Source of the DNA: Nemertoderma westbladi
Lineage: Eukaryota; Xenacoelomorpha; Nemertodermatida; Nemertodermatidae
Direction of reading: 5' to 3'
DNA length: 64,000 nucleotides
Assembly (NCBI GenBank): GCA_032718475.1
Contig: JAUCBJ010000865.1
Span: forward strand, 29,337 to 93,336
Position 1 is the first letter of the stretch. Every line of letters starts with the position of its first letter. The position numbers and the translations under genes are program-made. A model generated the notes under the pieces. That model was not told where the DNA came from. It worked only from the letters and a program-made list of their open reading frames with translations, and searched no databases. Below, piece by piece: positions 11,168 through 20,500 of the stretch.

Positions 11168-12268
11168 GGGTCCTACTAAATACTACAAAAAGCACAAAAC
11201 AAGCACAAAAAAGCACAAAAAAGTCAAGAAAAGCACAAAAAAGCACAAAAAAAGCACAAAAAAGCACAAAAAAGTAAAAAAAAAAGCACAAAAAAAGTAA
11301 AAAAAAAGCACAAAAAAACATTCTCACATCAAGAGAGATGGGGGGGGGGGGGGGGGGGCGAAAATATGAGAGATATTGTTACAGACACCCCCTTCCCCCC
11401 CTGACATATAAGATAAGTACGCATGAACTCCTAAACAACATTGCAAACAATCTGGCAGTTATAGAAATTTCAAAGTATACAGTAGTGTTACAACAGCAGT
11501 GGTTAAACCCAGGCAGGAACTGTGTTTCCAACAGACGCAGATATCGTAACCAAGGCAGTTCCGACCTAAGCGAGATTCTTGCAAGTATGACTATGACTAA
11601 TATCATCATACTTGTCCTCAGACGTTATCGATCGCCCACTGGAGAGGTTCGGGCAGACCGTGATGTGATATAATTCAGTAATTGTACAGTATGTCGATTT
11701 ATCGGTGAATAAAGGCATTCCAATAATAGAATGATCGCGATTTCGGTCAACACTGACATATCCAGTTTACAAGCGCCTATGCTGCGTCGCTACATCGTTA
11801 CAAGTAATTAACCAGAACGCTGATAAGTTGACATAATGTGACAAGACAATAACAACGTCTACTACAGTATTATAAGTTCTATCCTGATATTTGAATTGAA
11901 CCATCTTTACATACTGACATTAGCCTGATATTGCACTATGGTGCTCGTGGTAGGGCTGTACCTTAAGTGCTCGTGCTGGTACTCACCCACTGGCAGCTAT
12001 ATGACATGAAAGCATACTGGACATGTGATTATCCTTCCGGTAGCCTAGCACTACTGCACTACATGATATTGCTTCTATCATCTGTTCTATTACAAGCTCA
12101 ATAAACATCTATCAGTTTGCTTTTTTGTGCTTTTTTTATACTTTTTTGTGCTTTTTTTTACTTTTTTTGTGCTTTTTTGTGCTTTTTTTGTGCTGTTTTG
12201 TGCTTTTCTTGACTTTTTTGTGCTTTTTTGTGCTTGTTTTGTGCTTTTTGTAGTATTTAGTAGGACCC
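11168..12268. mobile_element. Non-autonomous DNA transposon with long A-rich terminal inverted repeats
   Basis: The left end GGGTCCTACTAAATAC at 11168 is mirrored by GTATTTAGTAGGACCC ending at 12268. The inverted repeats go on for about 145 bp as iterations of AAAAAAGCAC on the left and GTGCTTTTTT on the right. The insertion is flanked by a perfect 8-bp duplication GTGCTCGC (11160-11167 and 12269-12276), which fits hAT or a related 8-bp-TSD superfamily. The interior has a long G run near 11341-11358 and no transposase-like ORF. The target lies in a motif GCTCGCTACGCTCGC that recurs nearby. Confidence 0.8.
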
Positions 12269-12652
12269 GTGCTCGCTACGCTCGCATCTTGATCACATCT
12301 GCATTTAAAAACAGTCAGTTGACGTTGACCTACTACTAGGCCTACAACTACCAGACTACAGCACTATCTGACTATTACTGTCAGTGGTCAGACTGTATTT
12401 ATGTTTAACATAATTGGAAAATTTCCTTGCTCGCTACGCTCGCATTTTAATGTTAAAATACTGTAGGGCTGCAGCATTATAAACTGATAAATTATTAAAA
12501 TTAAGCAATTACAACAAAATTTCATAGTCAATTGTTGGCTTGGCGCGCATTAGATATGGCTGTATGGCTGGCGCGATTTTCGTTTAACCAGAACGCGTGT
12601 GGCGCGCTTTTTGTCAGTATTCCATATAGGGGCTCGATCGGAGTTGGGATTT

Positions 12653-13420
12653 GGCCGGAGCCGGAGCCGGAGTTGGCCAATTTGGCCGGAGCCGGAGCCG
12701 GAGTTGGCCAATTTGGCCGGAGCCGGAGCAGGAGCCGGAGTTTTTCAAAAATTTTAAAAATTTAATTATTTTATTTAAAAAAAAATAAAATATGGTTATC
12801 GTTCGCCAATCGCTCATAATCAATCATACTGCTGTACTTACTGTAGGTCTATTTAATTTCATAATTTATAAATTTACGAATTTTCAATTTAAAATTTAAG
12901 TAATTAATTTATCACGGACAGACGGCCTGACGCTGACGGCTAAAAATTACCTACAGTACCTAACTCACTAACTGTCTAACTGTGGTAGAGGTGTGTACTG
13001 TAGGTAGCCTACCGCTGTACCGTACGTGTACCAGTACTCCAGTACATTATGCTGGCATGACAGTCAGTAAACAGTAAATGGCTGCAGTGGTACAGTGTAC
13101 AATCATAGCATTTACAACAATTTTTTACAGTAGGGCCTATCTGTACAGCTGTAACAGTCTGCTAGTCAGCCAGCTGGCCAGTACCAGTACTGCAGTACAG
13201 TCAGTTCAGTCATTAACTAAGTAAATACTGCAGTATTATGCTTGATATTGAAGCTGTACTACAGTCTGACAGTACTTATAGTGTAAATAATTGTTCAGAT
13301 TAGAATATGCACGAAATATAATACTTTATTAAAAAATTAACTCCGGCAATATTTTTACCGGAGCCGGAGCAGGAGCCGGAGGTGCCAAAATGGCCGGAGC
13401 CGGAGCCGGAGGCCGGAGCT
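12653..13420. repeat. GGAGCC hexanucleotide clusters
   Basis: Two clusters of (CCGGAG)n, at 12653-12740 and 13357-13420, in the same orientation and separated by AT-rich sequence. They sit next to TAGGGCTCGATCGGAG-type termini, so they look like subterminal repeats of the candidate hAT family. Small ORFs over them encode only repetitive peptides. Confidence 0.7.
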
Positions 13421-13632
13421 CCGATCGAGCCCTAGCCTCGAGTACCACATTGCTAATATACACTACTCTGGTACTGGTACTATCAAAGTGAATCAATTTC
13501 ACGAACCATGTAGGGCTTAAATCTCGTCTGATCGATATATTTTGGAGATACTTCATTAATTTTAAACATTACTCAATTGATAATTCTTGTAGCTGGACAG
13601 TGTATTGCAGCTATGTCTTAATGATCTGTCTG

Positions 13633-13842
13633 CCCAGCAAATACATATCCAGCGATTAGCACGCTAATAGCGGGATGTACCATCCTGCTAATATCCCGCT
13701 ATTTTCATAAGATAATATCCGGATAATCGCCGTAAAAGTGGTCCCCGCTATAGCGGTGTTTTTAGCGGGATAATTATCCGGTTTTTAGCGGTTCCTTAGC
13801 GGCACTTTAGCGTGGATTTAGCGGCATTTGTAGCTGCCCAGG
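13633..13842. repeat. Dispersed repeat with CCCAGCAAA terminus and TAGCGG-rich body
   Basis: Starts CCCAGCAAATACATATCC and is rich in TAGCGGGATA, ATCCGGATAA and similar words, with internal dyads. A related copy lies in opposite orientation at about 35444-35773 and ends TTTGCTGGG. It is probably a non-autonomous DNA element family; no target duplication is clear. Confidence 0.55.
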
Positions 13843-14050
13843 TTAAAAAAAATTCGCTTTGTCCAATCACATTGGATAGAGGAGGGGGGGGGGGGGGGAG
13901 TGGTTAGCCTACCATACCTACCATATGCCTACACCTACACCCTGCGGCCCTACACCTACAATACTCTATACAAACTGAGATGTAATCGTTTGAGTATAAT
14001 AAGAGAATATATAATGCATTAAGACTTAGGAGTATCCTATATAACTTTAA

Positions 14051-14531
14051 CCCTATCCATACCGGGGGGGGGGACTTTTGGAGACGCACTTTATTTGATT
14101 GCTTGGTTCAAAGCCAAACTACATTTATTGCAAGTGAAATTCCGTTACTTTTCCTAAAATTTATTATTCTTTATCTTAAAACAAAAATTTATTTTCATAT
14201 TATTATTTATGACCATGAAAATGACTCGTAAACTGACCTGTCTCTGAAACTGTCATATTATTGCTGAACTATTGTAGGAGGGAAATTTAAAATTCAATCA
14301 ATTTAATATCAATTTAAAATCAATTTAAACATAATTATAGTATATAAATATTATATTTGAGTATTAGTGTGTGGCATATTTGGATAGAGGAATAAATTTT
14401 GTATCTAAAACTTTTTACTTTAAAGTAATATCATCACACCACACAAAGTTATATGCTTCCAAACTTTACGTCCCCAAAAGTCCCCCCCCCCCGGTAGTTT
14501 GAGCGTCTAAAATACCCCGGTATGGATAGGG
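14051..14531. mobile_element. piggyBac-like MITE flanked by TTAA
   Basis: 481 bp with perfect 17-bp terminal inverted repeats CCCTATCCATACCGGGG, flanked on both sides by TTAA (14047-14050 and 14532-14535), the duplication used by piggyBac. The inverted repeats go on through a G run and GGACTTTTGG, mirrored by CCAAAAGTCC and a C run. The interior is AT-rich with no ORF, so it is a non-autonomous copy. Confidence 0.85.
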
Positions 14532-14813
14532 TTAAGCGATCATCAAAAAATATTAATTCGATTATTAAAATCTATACATTTGATCTTATTTACAATCATA
14601 TTAGATAATTCATAATTATGAATTTATTAAAAATAATAAATTGTAAACTGTTTCTAATCGATTATTCGAAGACAAGAAACCATATATCTATCCAATAATT
14701 TCAGTTTTCTGCAAATTGAGGTAGTGTCGGGTGGTTGGGGTTGGTGGTTTATGTAAATGCAGTTTAATTTTTGACAGTTTAATATTTGTTGTTGGGATGT
14801 TGTTGGTTGTTAG
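14532..14813. other. AT-rich spacer and target site of element 1
   Basis: About 280 bp without coding signal. It ends with GTTAG (14809-14813), the left copy of the 5-bp target duplication of the retrotransposon that starts at 14814. Confidence 0.6.
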
Positions 14814-14937
14814 TATAGAATTATATTCCCTAAATGCCGTGGATTTTCAAAATTTTATTTTATTCGAATTAACTTTGTAAAGATTGCTTTGAGTTCTCAT
14901 TAGTATTGGTTCTATCTATTGTGTATCTATCGGTCAA

Positions 14938-15026
14938 GTGGTTCAGTAGCTCAGTTGGTAGAGCGTTGGAAATTATATGTGTAGTAGGTATCGAGTTCGA
15001 ATCCTAGTAAGTGCGAATTATTTTTT
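14938..15026 (+). promoter_or_regulatory. tRNA-like Pol III unit (A box, B box, T6 stop) in LTR U3
   Basis: The A box TAGCTCAGTTGG (14947-14958) matches the consensus. The B box AGTTCGAATCC (14994-15004) matches at ten of eleven positions. T6 (15021-15026), a Pol III stop, comes soon after. The D stem GCTC/GAGC pairs, but anticodon, T and acceptor stems do not pair well, so this is a degenerate tRNA-derived sequence, not a functional tRNA gene. It is repeated unchanged in the 3' LTR at 32982-33070. It could be an old SINE head captured by the LTR. Confidence 0.65.
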
Positions 15027-15223
15027 GTGCAGAATTTCAACTCATTTAAATTAACCGCTACAAATTAATTGCATTTGTCTGTACCAATAAGGCTGTAGTT
15101 ATTTGATTGTAACCAATGTCGTGCAAGTTATATATTAGCTGGACCAATAAGCTATCTTTAAAACCTTGTTAGAACCCATAGAACAATCGAGAATTTTCTC
15201 GATTGATTGCGGCACAAATTTGC

Positions 15224-15233
15224 TATATAAAGG
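15224..15233 (+). promoter_or_regulatory. TATA box of element 1 LTR promoter
   Basis: TATATAAAGG, about 140 bp before the AATAAA signal, with a plausible start region TTCATTAG some 25-30 bp downstream. The 3' LTR has the same box at 33268-33277. Confidence 0.6.
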
Positions 15234-15363
15234 TGCGATTTGTTCATTAGTTATCAAAACTTATTCACATCTTATATCTCAATCTTTCACAGATTATCTT
15301 ATCAATATTCTGTCGTGCTTAGTTTATTCTCAGATTACATTGTATTATAATTGTGTCTTCTGT

Positions 15364-15369
15364 AATAAA
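15364..15369 (+). terminator. Poly(A) signal AATAAA in element 1 LTR
   Basis: AATAAA in a T-rich context about 135 bp after the TATA box. The working copy would be the one in the 3' LTR at 33408-33413, ending the full-length transcript. Confidence 0.55.
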
Positions 15370-16739
15370 GTCAGAATATTCTCTCAGCTTTTCTGTTTTA
15401 CTATGAATTCACTACGGTGAACAAACTCAGGGACAGGATGGCCGGCTAAAGATCGGGCCGCAGCAATGAACGGGAACATCACGGGAATGTAGACGAGAGA
15501 CAACCCGCAATACCATTTAGAGTTATTCGCCCATCGCCTGAAAGGTTAGACAGCGTTCGATCCTTGCTACCTAAGTATAAGACCAAAAGATCAAAAGGTA
15601 GACGTAGTGACACGCTGCAAGCCTAAAATTACATCATAGGGACTGTACTGTCTTGATTCAGGAAAACCCACAGTAGACCTTCACATTCCTACGGGGGAGG
15701 GAGAGAGAGCAGATACTAGTACGCAGATAGGACGTAGGCACACCGGTACAAGGCATACACATTGGTTAGGGTGCAGCAAACTGTACGCTTAACTCTTGCT
15801 AAGTACAGGTGCGTGTGCGACTATTTGCAGTACGACAGTGTCCATTGCATCAGAACTTGTAGGCTAAGGGGGTTGCTGTGTTTTCACCTGAATTGGGATT
15901 GTGCCGTTCAGGCGGTAGGGCAGTTTACGCTAGGCGCAAATAAATTGAGGCTATCAGGGATATACTAACATCTACCGTGTCCCCGCCAACGCCCTGATAG
16001 GAAGTTACCTGGACTACCTGGGTGACTAAAATTCTAGATAGGAGCCAGGATAGCTATTAGTACCCGTACGCCTACAGTAGTAAACTAACACATCTCTTCT
16101 TAGTATCAGGGACCTGGTACCTAAAATTGCCGAATTCTGGGCGTAGTATTAACCTTATGCCTGAATTTGAGTCCTGGAAATACGCAAGAGGGGAAGGAAC
16201 CTTATCATTCGTAAGTATTGGACCTACAAGTTACAAAATTAGAATATTCGTAAAATGCACACCGTACCCAGTAATTATATATGTGAAGGAGCAAAACTGT
16301 TTTGACCGTTCAGAATTAACACACGCGCGTTAGAAATTATTTACACCTCGAAATATATAAAATTAACTTTGTCCGTACTGTGCTTTGCCCGCTAGTTAGA
16401 CATCTCCAAATCTGCTCTATACCTAGCTAGCGTCCCTTTGCCCAACCATATAAATCACACCGCGGCAAAGTATACGAGCCCCTTAGTCCGTCAGTGAGTC
16501 AGCCTGATTTTAGGATTCGCTGCGCGGGATTTTGTTTCATCGAAGTTTGTCTGCTCGTAGACTGTTTTCTGCCTCACTGGTTATAAGAGATCGATACTGC
16601 AATATATTCGCTTACTTAGAGTTTACTGTTTTGGTGAGAAGGTCGGATTTATGATTTGATTTACAAATTTTACAGTAAGATATTGCAGGTATTGTTACCG
16701 TCTCTTCCAATAGTAGGAATAGGCGTATCTCTTCAATTA

Positions 16740-17548
16740 GTAGGAATGTGTTTTACTGAACTACGGTTCGGTAGGACTAAAGTTATTTGAAAATTTTGTA
16801 TTTTGAGGTAAAAGTTTGTATTTGATTAGCTAAGTGCTAATTTTTTGAAATAAAATTTGATTTGAACCGCGTGTAAAATATTTTTGGAATTAAATACCGG
16901 TGTTTAAAAGGGTTTAAATACCATATTGTACCGGTACAAAAATTTTCGTAAAGTAAAACCTAACTCTTTTGTTTTTCAGGATTCAGAACTCATTTCTAGA
17001 CTGTAACGGGAGCAAGACCGTGTTTAGCAAGTTTGGGAGATAGATAACTCAACAACTTTGGTTGGGAAAATCGCGTTTCGTCCGCAACGTTAAAAACGGA
17101 AAGGTTCACGTTCGGTTTGTATCTGGGAATCTGTTTTTCTGGAGAATTATTGGAGTGGGTGAGTTCGAAAAGTTGCATAAATAAGTTAGGCATTACCGTA
17201 TTAGTTAAAATTATTGTGGGTTCCACTGTCTCAAGTATTTATGCATTCCGTATGATTTCTTTGTTCATTGCTGAATTAGTCCGTATTATTGTATTTAATT
17301 TACCTTTTGATAACGCATATCGTTATCCGATTTATTTGTTATAAAATTGGCCGCTAGGCTAATTTTATTATATACTTATTCCGTGACATTTATTTGCTGT
17401 AAAATTGGCCGTTTAGGCTAATTTTATCCATCTGCTATAAAATCGGCCGGTAGGCTAATTTTATAAGACTGTAATTAGTACCGTTTAGATATAAATACGG
17501 TAAACTCGATACTTTGACACTCACTTTACTTGACTTACAACTACCGAA
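16740..17548 (+). other. Element 1 leader with a strong 3' splice site
   Basis: About 800 bp between the LTR and the Gag start. It holds a textbook acceptor at 16958-16979: a CTAAC branch word, a T-rich tract and CAG before GATTC. Possible donors upstream include GTAAGA at 16675 and GTAAGT at 16210 in U5. Three short direct repeats of the form AAATYGGCCG...TAGGCTAATTTTA lie at 17343-17465. The first Met of ORF1 follows CTACCGAA. Confidence 0.6.
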
Positions 17549-20500
17549 ATGAGTGACAAACAAGACTATACGAAGAACACACAAACCGACTATGACTCAT
17601 GTGACGCGGATAAGTCAGCAGCGGAAGAACAACAGGGGAAGACTCGCGAGCCTACCGAACCTACACCGTGTGCGTCACCAGTACATCCAACGGGAGTACC
17701 GGATGCCGTAGTACGAGGCGACGGCAGGACCGAGGACTTTCTAACTGTTCCGCAACCTAGATACAGGGAAACGGAAATGGTAAGTTCAGCAGGAAGTACA
17801 GAAAGTGTGGTTAGAAGCGTCGGAGGTTACATGGCGCATATTACCAGGAGTATTGGAGAAGGCCAACGCATATTAGACGGGTTGACCGCTCCGATGTCTC
17901 GATTCGAGTTCTACACCCTCCAGGTTAGAGTACAGAGTAAAGTATATAAGTCCGTAGATAATCTAGTTGGCCTACAAGATCTAGCTAGACAGAGACAGGA
18001 CATGGATACTCAACTTAGAATCCTCGAGAAACTAATGATCACTAGAGAGAAACTGATTCAGTTTAAGTCGACGATTAGACAGATACAACAGGAACAAGCG
18101 GACCAGTTGTTAGGTGAGTCAGTTTCGGACGAATTATTACAACCCGAGGAAGAACAGGAACTGTACCGACTGGATGGACAATTAAAACACCTGACGGACC
18201 ACTTACGTATGTGCGGCGAAGACGTCGGAGATTGGGAAACCGTGCCGGAATATACGAGGGAAACTTCACCCGTACAAATCGAATCAGCACCGGGAATACT
18301 GGACCAATCGTTGGTAAGTATTCGTAGCGAAATCTGCGAGGGAAGTATAGTCACGTCAGAAGTTGCTCGACAACAGCAAGAATTCCACCGACAACGACAA
18401 GAAATGGAAGAACAAGCTCAACTTCTAGTGATGCAGGCAGCAGTAGAGGAAGAGAAGCTACGCGTTGCGAATATAGCAAGAATCTCTCATCTACAGGAAC
18501 AAGCTGAATTAGAAGCAGCTGAAGTAGAAAGGTTAGAAGTAGACATTGCCCGACAAGCGGCAGCGGCAGCGGCCGAGGTAGAGCGACGAGCGGCAGCGGC
18601 CGAATTAGAGCGACAAAACGCAGCGGCCGAGTTGGAGCGACAAACGGCAGCGGCAGCGGCCGAGGTAGAGCGACGAGCGGCAGCGGCCGAGTTGGAGCGA
18701 CAAACGGCAGCGGCAGAATTACAACGAGAAAGGTTAGTTTCGGAGGCGCGGGCCGAAATGAAAACACGACAAATAAAGGCTCAATCCGCTATACGACAAG
18801 CGGAGTTTGAGGCGCAACGACAACAAACGGAACAACGAGAGAAGACAGCTAAACTTCATTTCGAACTCGAGAAGAAGGCGAGAGAATTAGCGAACGCTGA
18901 GGAAGATCTGGATCAAAAGGCCCGCGATAGATCGATGAGATCTCGTGACGGACATGATTTGGACCAGTTAGAGGTAAGACATCGCCAAATTCAGGAACGG
19001 AAGAAGGAAGGAAGCGTAGGAGCACCCGGACGGGAACGACAATTAGTAAAAGACGTGTGTCAACGATTCCCACAGGTAACTCATATGTTTGCACCGGTTA
19101 CGACTAAGGAACCTGTTTCGATTGCGGGTAGTAGTGATATTTCTCCTATCCATGGTGCGACGGAACACAGGTTTGTTATTCCGGACGAGTTTATACCGCC
19201 AAGAGCGACGTCGTCGCCCATTCCGAAAGTCAAGGTAAGTAACCCACCGATTACGGATCGTAGTAGTTTATTGACCGGACCCGCACTACTGACGACAAAA
19301 CAGGTGAGTCCACCTTTGACACCTAAACCCGTAACACATTACGCTTATCCAATGACGTTTCGACCTACAAGGCCCGTTGTTTCAAATGCTGTCATTCGCC
19401 CACCGAACCAGTTTACATCGCAATCTACGACTTCGAGGAAGACTTGTGAGCCTACCGAACAACGGAGAACAGTGGAGACGCGACCACCGAACCAGTTTAC
19501 ATCGCAATCTACGACTTCGAGGAAGACTTGTGAGCCTACCGAACAACGGAGAACAGTGGAGACGCGACCACCGAACCAGTTTACATCGCAATCTACGACT
19601 TCGAGGAAGACTTGTGAGCCTACCGAACAACGGAGAACAGTGGAGACGCGACCACCGAACCAGTTTACATCGCAATCTACGACTTCGAGGAAGACTTGTG
19701 AGCCTACCGAACAACGGAGAACAGTGGAGACGCGACCATTCAACCAGTTTACATCGCAATCTACGACTTCGAGGAAGACTTGTGAGCCTACCGAACAACG
19801 GAGATCAGTGGACGATGTTCCGAAACGGAATGTTAGAATTCGAACGACGCAACGGACGCGAGCACGTCGACCTCCATATCCAGATGATAGTAGTACTTCG
19901 AGCGAATCGGATTACCCGAAACGCGAGGTATTTAGAACAGGGGCGGCTGATGAATATAAACGCGAGCGTTCAGACAACTCCTTTGCAGATAATCCTCCAC
20001 AGAATACACCAACACAGAAGGCGTTACAACCAACGGACGCAATTAGTACACAACAGTTCGCCGACATTCTGCGACCAGTTGTTAATAAGTTGGCTCAGAT
20101 CGAGGAACGTCTGGAGGAAGGTTACACCGACAGTTCGAGAAATTCCGAATTCGAACACAATAGACACCCGAAGGAACCACAAAGACCGGTACCTTCAAAC
20201 CCCATATCGTATCAGGGAAAAGCGCCAAGAAGGGATATCAACCAGTGTACCAACCAAGGACGCGAAACTCTGAACGTTGCCGAGGAGATAGCGAAATTCG
20301 CAGCCAGACAGGGATTGCCGGTACAACAACCACCGAAGTTTTCCGGTAGCTCAAAACACTGGCATACCTTCGTAGACTATATCGAATCCCAGATCGCCGT
20401 GTGCGCCTTTACATCACGGGAGAAGTTCAATTACCTGCTCCAAACGTTGTCAGGAGAACCTAAACGTTTGGCGGAGACCTTCGTTGGTGTACCGGACGCT

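Larger units (their letters stand above)
10565..13434. mobile_element. Candidate hAT-type DNA element (12-bp TIR, 8-bp TSD), composite
   Basis: Left end TAGGGCTCGATC at 10565 and its reverse complement ending at 13434 form a 12-bp terminal inverted repeat. The flanks GTCTCGAG (10557-10564) and GCCTCGAG (13435-13442) are an 8-bp duplication with one mismatch, the size expected for hAT. There is no transposase ORF. A second inward copy of the terminus, TAGGGGCTCGATCGGAG, begins at 12629, so the right 0.8 kb could instead be a separate related element. The 1.1 kb element at 11168-12268 is nested inside. Boundaries are uncertain. Confidence 0.4.
14814..16739 (+). repeat. 5' LTR of element 1
   Basis: Begins TATAGAATTA and ends CTTCAATTA, so it lacks the usual TG...CA. 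The boundary is set by divergence between the two copies and by the flanking GTTAG duplication, with an uncertainty of one or two bases. It has a TATA box at 15224-15233 and AATAAA at 15364-15369, so U3 is about 440 bp, R about 130 bp and U5 about 1.35 kb, which is unusually long. A tRNA-like Pol III unit lies in U3. Good 5' splice-site words such as GTAAGT (16210) lie in U5. Confidence 0.93.

Noticed and set aside
15166-15420. 84-codon ORF in the element 1 LTR (also 33210-33464), with 68-codon ORFs further on
   Set aside because: They span the TATA box and poly(A) signal. The two LTR copies are identical only because the insertion is young. No domain is visible.
19345-19798. Minus-strand ORFs of 132 and 138 codons over the gag repeats
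   Set aside because: They are mirror frames of the 84-bp repeat, whose period is a multiple of three and so keeps all frames open.
19400-19807. CRISPR-like regular repeats
   Set aside because: The repeats are contiguous in-frame gag codons without spacers, in an animal retrotransposon.
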